DNA of 21,250 nucleotides from Ruminococcaceae bacterium UBA1865 (GTDB lineage: Bacteria; Bacillota; Clostridia; Oscillospirales; Acutalibacteraceae): NCBI GenBank assembly GCA_002338255.1, contig DDHX01000060.1:78156-99405 (forward strand). The letters are read 5' to 3'. The position numbers were made by a program, and so were the translations under genes. This document shows positions 8,539-15,026 of this stretch, piece after piece (position 1 is the stretch's first letter; every line of letters begins with the position of its first letter). The notes under the pieces are model-generated. The model was given only the letters and a program-made list of their open reading frames with translations, made no database searches and was not told where the DNA came from.

Positions 8539-9387
8539 TCAGTCGCCCGCAGCGGCGATGTAGGCTACGCCTGCACAACCCGGGCCGGCGTGTGTGCCGA
8601 CGACAGCACCGATTGCAATTGCTTCGCTGTTTCCGATGTCCGCCGTTGCGCTGACCGCGTCCTTCAGCATTTTGGTCAAATCCGGTGCAGCGGAATCACC
8701 GAAAAGTATTTGATAGCCTGTATCCGGCTTTTCTTCTGCAAGCTTTTGCGCAATACACTCCGCGGCGGCTTTAAGCCCTTTTTTCTTGTCAAACGGAACA
8801 ATCTCGCCGCCTGCAAGAGAAATAATTGGCTTTATATGGAGTATTGTGCCCAGAAATGCGGAGGAAGACGACAGCCTTCCCCCCATTTTTAAATATTTTA
8901 ATGTATCAACGACAGCATAAAATTTCAGTCTGCCGGTAAGCTTCTTTATAGCACTGTATATTTCCTTTGCAGAGTGCCCATCATTCCGCATTTTAACCGC
9001 TTCATATACCAAAAGCGCTAATCCGAAGGTTGCGGACAGTGAGTCAACAAGAAAAATATTGTTAGCATTTAACATTTTTTTCGCAATTTCCGCCGATTGA
9101 AAAGTACCGCTTAATTTACTTGAAATAAAAATACCAATGACTTCATCTGCATTATCTGTGTATTTTCTGAACACTTCAGCAAATTTGTCAGGGTTTACCT
9201 GAGCGGTGGTCGGCAGCTTCTCACACTGTGAGAGTTTTTTATAAAAGTCTTCCTTCGTAAGGTTCACGCCATCAAGATATTCTTCATTACCGAACCGCAC
9301 GCTGAGTGAAACAATCTCAATCCCGAGTTTCTCCTGCTGGTCAAGCGGGATATCCGAAGTGCTGTCCGTTATAATACGAATGGCCAT
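8539..9387 (-). CDS. DegV-family fatty-acid-binding protein (FakB-like)
   Basis: DegV proteins bind a fatty acid. The FakB subset presents it to the kinase FakA for phosphorylation and entry into phospholipid. The 282-residue protein starts MAIRIITDSTSDIP and has LPTTAQVNP (T61), SSKLSGTFQSA (S93), KYLKMGGRLS, and a C-terminal GTHAGPGCAGVAY (H266). T61, S93 and H266 fall where the carboxylate-binding residues of characterised FakB proteins are placed, to my recollection. The ATG at 9387 has GGAGGG five bases upstream. It is the second gene of the fab operon, 12 nt after the repressor. This suggests exogenous fatty-acid handling is co-regulated with synthesis. FakA is not in the window, and FakB function is inferred from family and context. 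Confidence 0.88.
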   Translation of the reverse strand: MAIRIITDSTSDIPLDQQEKLGIEIVSLSVRFGNEEYLDGVNLTKEDFYKKLSQCEKLPTTAQVNPDKFAEVFRKYTDNADEVIGIFISSKLSGTFQSAEIAKKMLNANNIFLVDSLSATFGLALLVYEAVKMRNDGHSAKEIYSAIKKLTGRLKFYAVVDTLKYLKMGGRLSSSSAFLGTILHIKPIISLAGGEIVPFDKKKGLKAAAECIAQKLAEEKPDTGYQILFGDSAAPDLTKMLKDAVSATADIGNSEAIAIGAVVGTHAGPGCAGVAYIAAAGD

Positions 9388-9399
9388 AGAAGCCCTCCT

Positions 9400-9852
9400 C
9401 TATTTGCTTTTATTCTGTAAAAAATCCTGTACGGCGGCCAGCCCTTTTACAAACATGGCCAATTCATCCTCTTTCATTGCTGACATGATGGAGGAAACCA
9501 TTTCGTGATGAAAAGTAGCGTGGATTTCATTTGCCGTGATTCCTTTTTCCGTCGGCAAAATCCTTACCACCCTTTTGTCCCGCTGATCCTGGCTCCGTAA
9601 TACATATCCTTTTTTTTCCAACGTTTGAATTGCAGTGGTTAGTGTCCCTGCCGTAATTTTCTGAGAAAACGCAATTTCCGATGCTGTGTTTTTTCCGCTT
9701 TCAGCTGCATCGCATACCGCCTCTATCACATGCATCTCCCTCATCGAAAGATTGTGGAATTCCTTGGTTTTCAGGCTGATTTCCTCTGTCCTCAAGACCT
9801 CATTAAATACAGTTACAAGAAAATTGTTAATCTGAGAATATTCACTGCTCAA
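9400..9852 (-). CDS. fabT: MarR-family repressor of fatty-acid synthesis (FabT-like)
   Basis: The 150-residue winged-helix protein has a MarR core: LSMREMHVIEAV, the recognition-helix region ITAGTLTTAIQTLEKKGYV, and the wing SQDQRDKRVVRI. FabT of streptococci represses the fab operon, with long-chain acyl-ACP as co-repressor. The assignment here rests on the gene being first in a fab operon and on two TTTGA-N3-TCAAA dyads around its promoter. The start is a TTG at 9852 (reading MSSEYSQINN) with AAGGGG about nine bases upstream; no better ATG exists. Expect autoregulation. FapR is an alternative fab regulator in Bacilli, but it is a different fold with a hot-dog domain that is absent here. Confidence 0.85.
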   Translation of the reverse strand: MSSEYSQINNFLVTVFNEVLRTEEISLKTKEFHNLSMREMHVIEAVCDAAESGKNTASEIAFSQKITAGTLTTAIQTLEKKGYVLRSQDQRDKRVVRILPTEKGITANEIHATFHHEMVSSIMSAMKEDELAMFVKGLAAVQDFLQNKSK

Positions 9853-9875
9853 TACAGTTCACCCCTTTAAATAAA

Positions 9876-9900
9876 AAATGCTTTGATGTTCAAAGCATTT
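9876..9900. promoter_or_regulatory. FabT-like operator 1: 25-bp perfect dyad at the fab operon transcription start
   Basis: Two perfect 11-base arms, AAATGCTTTGA and TCAAAGCATTT, flank a 3-base TGT centre. The core TTTGA-N3-TCAAA agrees with the FabT box known from streptococci and lactobacilli. It lies just downstream of the -10 element, over the predicted start of transcription, so bound repressor would block the polymerase. On the minus strand a T-rich run follows, so a terminator was considered. Transcription would start inside the first arm and truncate the hairpin, which makes an operator more likely. Confidence 0.8.
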
Positions 9901-9902
9901 GT

Positions 9903-9931
9903 ATTATAGCAAAAGTTGATTTATTTGTCAA
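9903..9931 (-). promoter_or_regulatory. Sigma-A promoter of the fab operon
   Basis: Read on the minus strand, a perfect -35 TTGACA (9926-9931) and a perfect -10 TATAAT (9903-9908) are separated by 17 bases. Both hexamers and the spacing are consensus. Transcription should start near 9896, about 45 bases before the TTG of the repressor gene. Confidence 0.9.
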
Positions 9932-9937
9932 TACTAT

Positions 9938-9950
9938 TTTGATGTTCAAA
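9938..9950. promoter_or_regulatory. FabT-like operator 2: upstream of the -35
   Basis: TTTGA-TGT-TCAAA repeats the core of operator 1 exactly, including the TGT centre, with weaker flanks. It begins six bases upstream of the -35 hexamer. Its centre is 56 bp from that of operator 1. Two like boxes bracketing one consensus promoter suggest cooperative repression. Confidence 0.72.
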
Positions 9951-9994
9951 CAATTCGTGTAACCCTTGCACTCTGCAAAGCAAACACATATTAC

Positions 9995-10063
9995 TTTGCC
10001 TAAATCTTTTAATTTCAACCATATTTTTATGACGAACAGATAGTAAAGCAAAAATTAGGCAAA
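9995..10063. repeat. Separated inverted repeat in the intergenic region
   Basis: TTTGCCTAA (9995-10003) and TTAGGCAAA (10055-10063) are perfect 9-base inverted copies 51 bases apart. A smaller dyad, TTGCA-CTC-TGCAA, lies just to the left at about 9966-9978. No gene is visible from 9960 to 10143. Function unknown. Confidence 0.4.
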
Positions 10064-10088
10064 AAAATCCCCCACAAATTTGTGAGGG
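10061..10088 (-). terminator. Rho-independent terminator (minus strand)
   Basis: On the minus strand a hairpin CCCTCACAAA/TTTGTGGGGG (one mismatch in ten pairs, almost no loop) is followed by ATTTTTTT. It lies 56 bases downstream of the small ORF at 10144-10353, and is the main evidence that something on the minus strand is transcribed there. It also separates that unit from the fab promoter. Confidence 0.6.
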
Positions 10089-10117
10089 TGCAGATTTGCG
10101 ATCAGGCCAAAGTCATT

Positions 10118-10135
10118 TTCACTTTGCAAAGTGAA
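10118..10135. repeat. 18-bp perfect palindrome
   Basis: TTCACTTTG followed by CAAAGTGAA is a perfect 18-base palindrome with no spacer. It begins nine bases beyond the stop of the small minus-strand ORF. The core CTTTGCAAAG shares its half-site with GCAAAG and CTTTGC words at 9975-10000. It could be a protein-binding site or part of a 3' end structure. Confidence 0.5.
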
Positions 10136-10143
10136 CATTTAAA

Positions 10144-10353
10144 TTAATGCTTGATAATTTCGAAATCAAAAAAATATTGCTCAAACAATTCCTTTGGGAT
10201 GGGGCTATCAACTAAATAAGTTACGGAGCAAATCACATCGTCCACAATATCGTAAGAATAAATTGTTCCTTTTATTGTTTCCCTGAAATTATGATAACCC
10301 CATAAACTGTTGAAGTCATTCCTTGACCAAACCTTATATAACACAAAACTCAC
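10144..10353 (-). CDS. Hypothetical small protein (doubtful)
   Basis: A 69-codon frame starts at a GTG (10353), and an in-frame stop lies immediately upstream. The ribosome site is poor: a GGTGAG word abuts the start. The composition (many Tyr, Phe, Asp and Ile; C-terminal ELFEQYFFDFEIIKH) looks more protein-like than a chance frame. A terminator lies downstream on the same strand. I recognise no family and see no signal peptide or clear membrane segment. It could be a real small gene, the remnant of a longer one, or chance. Confidence 0.35.
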   Translation of the reverse strand: MSFVLYKVWSRNDFNSLWGYHNFRETIKGTIYSYDIVDDVICSVTYLVDSPIPKELFEQYFFDFEIIKH

Positions 10354-10501
10354 TCACCGTTCATTTTTCTTTTAGTGTAATACAAAAGTCATCTGAAATC
10401 AATGAGGTAAATCAATTCCGTGTATAAAATATGAACAAAAATCTCATGTTTATTTTGTTGCAAAAAAGCAATAATTATTTATGTTTTGTTGTAATATTAG
10501 C

Positions 10502-10528
10502 TTAATATTTTTTGTTTATAACCGATAT
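10502..10528 (+). promoter_or_regulatory. Possible sigma-D (motility) type promoter of the chemoreceptor gene
   Basis: TTAA (10502-10505), 15 bases, then ACCGATAT (10521-10528) resembles the sigma-28/SigD consensus TAAA-N15-GCCGATAW in 10 of 12 positions with the expected spacing. Chemoreceptor genes are classic SigD targets. It lies about 190 bases before the start codon, leaving a long leader. AT-rich sequence makes partial matches easy. Confidence 0.4.
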
Positions 10529-10558
10529 AATTCTTGTTGATACTTTATATGGAAGTCT

Positions 10559-10690
10559 AAACGCAATACTCCATGCGGTTTTCCTCGAATTTATTATATA
10601 ACGTCCTATGAAGGAGGACATTATAATTATTGGGATGGTAATTCTGCGAAGAATGTCGGCATCTGCAATAACATTTATTGAAAAATAAAT
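10559..10690 (+). promoter_or_regulatory. Hairpin-rich 5' leader of the chemoreceptor mRNA; candidate structured RNA
   Basis: Four elements follow one another. (A) 10559-10581: AAACGCA pairs with TGCGGTTT, one bulge. (B) 10598-10624: a ten-pair stem with one mismatch around a seven-base loop. (C) 10627-10671: TTATTG/CAATAA, then GATG/CATC, then ATTCT/AGAAT capped by a GCGA (GNRA) tetraloop. (D) 10673-10690: ATTTATT/AATAAAT capped by GAAA (GNRA). The CAATAA arm of C can instead pair with TTATTG at 10675-10680, so C and D compete. The AGGAG site lies 14 bases beyond D. It does not match the c-di-GMP-I or -II riboswitch consensus as I remember them. Confidence 0.45.
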
Positions 10691-10715
10691 TAAAGCAGTA
10701 AAAGGAGCGTTTTTT

Positions 10716-12809
10716 TTGAAAAAAGGTCTAAAGAGTCTCAGTACAAAGCTTTCCGTTTTTTTTATTACATCTTTGACAATTATTTTAGCAATTGTTGTAT
10801 CTGTTGTCTCAATCTTCACGAGTCAGGCTTTTAACAATTCCTTACAATCCGAAGTCGAGGTCGCGCTAAGCGGTATGTCGGATACTATAAAAGACTATGG
10901 CGTAACTGTTCAAGCAGCGAGTTCAGAATTGGCAAAAAATCAAGATTTAGTCAGTGCCATCGCAATTAAAAACATTTATACAATGACGTCGGACGTAATG
11001 GACAGTGTGAAGGGAAACGGTTTGTCCTACGCTTTTATTACCGATGTAAAAGGAAATGTCGTTGCAAAAAACAATGTTAATGATTTAGATCTCACTAATT
11101 TTGCAAAGTTAAGTCACGTACAGCAAGCTTTGCAGGGCAAATCGGGCCTTGTGACGGAAGTGGTTTCCGGAAAAAATTTGTGCATTTGCAGTGCTACTCC
11201 TATTGTGGATGGAAATAAGATTGTTGGCGTGGCCTCGGCCATTATTTCATTACAGAACAGTTCTTTCCTTGAGCAGCTCAAAAAACTTACCGGCTGTGAA
11301 TTTACCGTATTTCTTGGCGATGAACGCATTAACACAACCATTGTGAAAGACGGAAAGCATCAGACCGGAACAAAATTAAGCAGTGATATCGCACAACAGG
11401 TCATTGGCAAAAAACAGACCTACAATGGGAAAACAAATATTTTAGGCAGTAATCACATGTCCAGCTATCAACCTATTTTGGATGCCAACAAAAATGTAAT
11501 CGGCATTTTATTTGCTGGAAAAAACATTGCGGCGACAGAGCAACAAACGAATTTTATAATTATTTTTTCCATTCTTATCGCTCTTGTCATGGTCGTTATT
11601 TCCACAATCGTTCTGACTAAATTTATTAATAAAATTGTTAAAACCCCACTCAGTAAAGTTGTGGCACTTGCCAACAACATGGAAAACGGCGAAATTGGCA
11701 TTGCAAACAAGGATGCGGTTGCTCTTACTATTCATTCCGAGGATGAAGTTGGGCAAGTTGCATATGCCCTTAGTAATACAGTTAACAGCCTGCAAACCTA
11801 TGTAGGCGAAATATCAACGGTACTCAGCGCGATTTCCGCCGGCAACCTATCGGTGCAGACAGAGCACGAATATTATGGTGATTTTTTAAATATCAAAGAA
11901 GCGCTGAATAACATTATTTATTCGCTCAATCATACTCTGTTCGACATCAGCAAGTCGGCTGAACTGGTTTCTGCACGCTCAGAACAGATTTCTAACGGCG
12001 CAATGGCCATATCACAGGGTGCGACGGAGCAGGCAAGTTCAACTGAGGAGCTGTCGGCTACTATCACTGAAATTTCAGCTCAAATTCAAAAAACCGCCGA
12101 AAATGCATCAGTTGCCAGTTCTATCGCAAAGCAATCCACCGGTGAAGTTGAAAAAGGGAACCATAATATAGAAGAAATGCTTTGCGCAATGAACAACATC
12201 AACGCCGCTTCAATGCAGATCGGCAAAATCATAAAAACGATTGAGGATATAGCATTTCAAACCAATATTCTGGCGCTTAACGCTGCCGTTGAGGCCGCAC
12301 GGGCCGGTTCCGCAGGCAGAGGCTTTGCCGTTGTTGCGGATGAAGTCAGAAACCTTGCCAGTAAAAGCGCGGAAGCTGCAAAGCAGACTGCCGTCTTAAT
12401 TGAGAACACAGTTTCTCTTGTGAGCAACGGCACTAAAATTGCGAATTCAACCGCTGAATCCTTTAAAGCCATTATGGTCAGTTCCAAAAAATCCACAGAC
12501 TTAATTGCCGAAATATCGAAGGCAACCAGCACACAGGCATCGGCAGTCGCGCAAGTCAGCGTTGGAATCGAACAAATCACACAGGTTGTACAAACAAATT
12601 CAGCAACTTCGGAAGAAAACGCTGCTGCCAGTCAAGATTTATCGATGCAGGCGCAAGTTCTGCAAAACCTTGTCAGCAAATTCCAACTAAACGACGCGGC
12701 TGGGATTGCAGCTGAGGAAGATGCCCCAGAATTTGTGAATAGCGAAGCCCCCGATTCTATTGTGTACATAGATCATCAAAACGAATCAACGAATGAGAAA
12801 TACGAATAA
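10716..12809 (+). CDS. Methyl-accepting chemotaxis protein with extracytoplasmic Cache-like sensor
   Basis: This membrane chemoreceptor relays ligand binding to the CheA/CheW kinase. The 697-residue protein has TM1 (about 12-34), an external domain (35-275) with Cache-like strands ([36 protein letters not shown]), TM2 (about 278-303), and HAMP (about 304-370). A long coiled-coil signalling domain follows, with its conserved hairpin tip from about residue 509 ([22 protein letters not shown], written in part). There is no CheR-binding pentapeptide at the C-terminus. The start is a TTG at 10716 with GGAG eight bases upstream; the [13 protein letters not shown] beginning fits the inside of TM1. 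No che or flagellar genes are nearby, so it is an orphan receptor. The ligand is unknown; the CIC motif in the sensor domain could be redox- or metal-related. Confidence 0.93.
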   Translation: MKKGLKSLSTKLSVFFITSLTIILAIVVSVVSIFTSQAFNNSLQSEVEVALSGMSDTIKDYGVTVQAASSELAKNQDLVSAIAIKNIYTMTSDVMDSVKGNGLSYAFITDVKGNVVAKNNVNDLDLTNFAKLSHVQQALQGKSGLVTEVVSGKNLCICSATPIVDGNKIVGVASAIISLQNSSFLEQLKKLTGCEFTVFLGDERINTTIVKDGKHQTGTKLSSDIAQQVIGKKQTYNGKTNILGSNHMSSYQPILDANKNVIGILFAGKNIAATEQQTNFIIIFSILIALVMVVISTIVLTKFINKIVKTPLSKVVALANNMENGEIGIANKDAVALTIHSEDEVGQVAYALSNTVNSLQTYVGEISTVLSAISAGNLSVQTEHEYYGDFLNIKEALNNIIYSLNHTLFDISKSAELVSARSEQISNGAMAISQGATEQASSTEELSATITEISAQIQKTAENASVASSIAKQSTGEVEKGNHNIEEMLCAMNNINAASMQIGKIIKTIEDIAFQTNILALNAAVEAARAGSAGRGFAVVADEVRNLASKSAEAAKQTAVLIENTVSLVSNGTKIANSTAESFKAIMVSSKKSTDLIAEISKATSTQASAVAQVSVGIEQITQVVQTNSATSEENAAASQDLSMQAQVLQNLVSKFQLNDAAGIAAEEDAPEFVNSEAPDSIVYIDHQNESTNEKYE

Positions 12810-12883
12810 TTCTAATCAGAATGGGTTTTATGGTACGAAATTGATTTCTTGCAACCAAGATTTTGAAAGAATTAAACAACAAC

Positions 12884-12915
12884 AAACGGCGCCGCAATTT
12901 TTTGCGGCGCCGTTT
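12884..12915 (+). terminator. Strong hairpin ending the chemoreceptor transcript
   Basis: Perfect 14-base GC-rich arms, AAACGGCGCCGCAA and TTGCGGCGCCGTTT, surround a TTTT loop 74 bases after the stop codon. On the plus strand only three T's follow directly. On the minus strand a TTTGTTGTTGTTT run follows. The stem is long enough to separate the chemoreceptor from spoIIID. Confidence 0.75.
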
Positions 12916-13012
12916 GACATGATGCTTTGAGAATTTGTTTGTTCCTGCCGTTAAAGCAATGCCAGCCTGTATAAAAAAATTACGAATTTCCGTACCCTCT
13001 TGCGCTATCTTC

Positions 13013-13043
13013 TCATATTTTCGGTTCTCCCTCGCATATACAT
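13013..13043 (+). promoter_or_regulatory. Sigma-E-like promoter of spoIIID
   Basis: TCATATT (13013-13019), 15 bases, then CATATACAT (13035-13043) resembles the mother-cell sigma-E elements TCATATT and CATACAAT with normal spacing. B. subtilis spoIIID is a known sigma-E gene. Transcription would start near 13050, just ahead of the GGGGAGG ribosome site. Confidence 0.65.
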
Positions 13044-13074
13044 AAACGACAGAACAAGTCGGGGAGGCAGAAAA

Positions 13075-13323
13075 GTGAAAGGCATTGTTGAGGAGCGCGC
13101 CGTGGAACTCGGCGAGTACATAATCGAGAACAAAACGACCGTGCGCGGCGCAGCAAAAAAATTCGGCGTCAGTAAGAGTACCGTACACAAGGATGTGGCA
13201 CAGCGTTTGAAATATGTTGATCCACAGCTGTATAAGCAGGTCAAGCAAATACTCGAAATCAACAAGGCACAGCGGCACATTCGCGGCGGGATGGCCACAA
13301 GGCTAAAATACAAAAAGGTGTAG
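13075..13323 (+). CDS. spoIIID: Sporulation transcription factor SpoIIID
   Basis: SpoIIID is a mother-cell DNA-binding protein that activates and represses sigma-E genes and leads to sigma-K expression. The 82-residue protein reads VKGIVEERAVELGEYIIENK and contains a helix-turn-helix (23-42, VRGAAKKFGVSKSTVHKD) nearly identical to the family signature. The basic tail is HIRGGMATRLKYKKV. I chose the GTG at 13075 with GGAGG seven bases upstream. A longer frame from 13000 would place the promoter and ribosome site inside the gene. B. subtilis SpoIIID has 93 residues; this one lacks the acidic C-terminal extension, as I would expect in clostridia. It lies beside a germination operon but has its own promoter and terminator. 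Confidence 0.96.
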   Translation: MKGIVEERAVELGEYIIENKTTVRGAAKKFGVSKSTVHKDVAQRLKYVDPQLYKQVKQILEINKAQRHIRGGMATRLKYKKV

Positions 13324-13325
13324 AT

Positions 13326-13371
13326 AAAATCCGTATCACACGACCATGAACGATGGTGTGATACGGATTTT
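13326..13371 (+). terminator. Terminator after spoIIID
   Basis: Perfect 16-base arms, AAAATCCGTATCACAC and GTGTGATACGGATTTT, flank a 14-base loop that can extend the stem with CCAT/ATGG. It starts two bases after the stop codon. The arm ends in TTTT followed by CTATATATTTAA. The A/T symmetry would let it work on both strands. Confidence 0.85.
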
Positions 13372-13523
13372 CTATATATTTAATTGGTAAGCTTACAACA
13401 GTGTTCTTGGACCGATCGCCTTGCAATATAAAGTTTGTGGATTTGCCAACGCATAATTCTTGAGATATGGCAGATATTAACAACTGAGAAAGTTCAGAAA
13501 TCAATCATTCGGAGGGAGAAAAA

Positions 13524-15026
13524 ATGGAAAAAGATGAGACCCAGTCTTATGAAAAAATAGTTTTCACAAATAAGATAAATGAGAATATTCATCTACTCAA
13601 ATTAATTTTTAAGAACGATGAAACCTTACAGATTCGTCAAATTGAAAATCGAGCTGACCCATCCATTCAATGCTGCATCGTATATATTGACGGCATGGTT
13701 AATAATAAAATTTTGAATGAAGATATTATTAAACCGATGCTTGAATACAGAGCAAAGTGGAAAGAACACGATTTGCTTGATGTGATTGCCAAGCAGGTCA
13801 CATTATCTGACAGCGTAGAAAGGACATCCGACACCGAAACCATTGTGCAGGGAATTGTTTACGGCGATTCTGCCTTGCTGGTCGAGGGTTATTCTGAAGT
13901 TCTGATTCTGAATACAAAGGGGTGGGCAAGCCGTTCAATTTCGGAACCGGACAATGAAAAAGTTATCCGCGGGCCTCGCGAAGGATTCAATGAAGCCATT
14001 ATGATGAACCTGTCTCTTCTTCGCCGCAAAATCAGAACCCCTGATTTAAAAATGGAATTTCAAGTTTTCGGAACCAGAACAAAAACAAAAGCGTGCATCT
14101 GTTATCTGGATAGCGTCGTAAATAAAAGAGTACTCGCCGAATTCAAGAAGAGACTGAAAACATTTTCAATTGATGGCACCCTGGACTCAAATTATATCGG
14201 CGAATTCATCAAGGACTCGCCATATTCCCCCGTTAAAACGATAGGAAGTACGGAGAAGCCTGACATTGTTGCAGCAAAGCTTCTTGAGGGTCGGGTAGCG
14301 CTGTTCTTGGACGGAACTCCTGTAGTTTTAACCGCTCCTTATCTTTTTGTGGAAAATTTTCAAAGTGATGAAGATTATTACATCAATTTTTACTTTTCCT
14401 CTATTAACCGCATTCTTCGTACAGTTGCGTTTTTCATTGGTACAAGCCTCCCTGCTCTTTATGTTTCGCTGGTGACCTTTCACCAGGAAATGCTCCCGAC
14501 TCCACTGCTGATGAGCATATCATTAGCACGTCAGGGCGTTCCTCTTCCCACTGTGTTAGAAGCGGTATTAATGTTTCTGGTGTTTGAAATGCTCAGAGAG
14601 TCCGGGGCCAGAATGCCCGGCTCAATGGGACAAGCCCTGAGCACAGTCGGTGCTCTGGTTATTGGTCAAGCATCGGTCCAAGCGAAGTTGGTCAGCGCGC
14701 CAATGGTAATTATTGTGGGTCTTACAGGAATCTGCGGGCTGATGATTCCGCGAATCAAAGGAGCCGACGTCTTACTTCGCTTTATTTTCATGGGTCTATC
14801 CTCAATCATGGGGCTATATGGGTATATGTTCGGTGTATTGGGACTATTAATTCACCTATTCTCAATTAATTCCTTTGGAATTCCCATTATGAACAGCGCT
14901 TATGCGGATAGTTTTCAGGACAGAAAAGATATTTTTGTGCGATCTCCCTGGTGGGCCATGAAAAAAAGGCCAAAATATTTGTCGCAGAACGAAACAAGAG
15001 AAACTTCAAGGAGAAGTACTCGATGA
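13524..15026 (+). CDS. Spore germinant receptor A subunit (GerA/GerKA family)
   Basis: This is the A subunit of an inner-spore-membrane germinant receptor, which responds to small nutrients and triggers ion release. The 500-residue protein has a soluble N-terminal region (1-290) with family landmarks QIENRADPSIQCCIVYIDGMV, here split over the usual two alpha/beta subdomains. It continues with ESGARMPGSMGQALSTVGALVIG in the membrane half. A membrane region follows from about residue 295 to 475, with the signature VTFHQEMLPTPLL near 319. The ATG at 13524 has GGAGGG seven bases upstream. Its stop overlaps the start of the C-subunit gene (ATGA). No clear sigma-G promoter could be found in 13372-13523. 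The germinant cannot be predicted. Confidence 0.94.
   Translation: MEKDETQSYEKIVFTNKINENIHLLKLIFKNDETLQIRQIENRADPSIQCCIVYIDGMVNNKILNEDIIKPMLEYRAKWKEHDLLDVIAKQVTLSDSVERTSDTETIVQGIVYGDSALLVEGYSEVLILNTKGWASRSISEPDNEKVIRGPREGFNEAIMMNLSLLRRKIRTPDLKMEFQVFGTRTKTKACICYLDSVVNKRVLAEFKKRLKTFSIDGTLDSNYIGEFIKDSPYSPVKTIGSTEKPDIVAAKLLEGRVALFLDGTPVVLTAPYLFVENFQSDEDYYINFYFSSINRILRTVAFFIGTSLPALYVSLVTFHQEMLPTPLLMSISLARQGVPLPTVLEAVLMFLVFEMLRESGARMPGSMGQALSTVGALVIGQASVQAKLVSAPMVIIVGLTGICGLMIPRIKGADVLLRFIFMGLSSIMGLYGYMFGVLGLLIHLFSINSFGIPIMNSAYADSFQDRKDIFVRSPWWAMKKRPKYLSQNETRETSRRSTR

Larger units (their letters stand above)
10354..10715. other. 362-base AT-rich intergenic and leader region
   Basis: No convincing gene lies here. 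A 105-codon minus-strand frame across 10502-10819 overlaps the start of the chemoreceptor gene and looks like its shadow. The right half holds the possible sigma-D promoter and the hairpin-rich leader described separately. The left half (10354-10500) is AT-rich, with only a small TTGC/GCAA hairpin near 10460. Confidence 0.6.

Noticed and set aside
9876..9900. Perfect hairpin followed by T-rich sequence on the minus strand, as an attenuator
   Set aside because: The consensus promoter places transcription start inside the first arm, leaving only a shortened stem. The shared core with the dyad at 9938 supports an operator instead. A weak attenuation role cannot be excluded.
10530..10700. c-di-GMP-I or c-di-GMP-II riboswitch
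   Set aside because: The conserved blocks of either class, as I remember them, are absent. It is kept only as an unassigned structured leader.
10502..10819. 105-codon minus-strand frame
   Set aside because: It overlaps the chemoreceptor leader and start, and its hydrophobic stretches are the complement of the TM1 coding region. There is no ribosome site.
12757..13278. 173-codon minus-strand frame opposite spoIIID
   Set aside because: It overlaps the end of the chemoreceptor gene, a strong terminator, the sigma-E-like promoter and most of spoIIID, and has no recognisable domain. It is a shadow of the real genes.
13372..13523. Sigma-G promoter for the germination operon
   Set aside because: A CATAATT word at 13452 has no -35 match at 17-18 bases. 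The nearest TGCAATA-like word is 23 bases away. I could not support a call.
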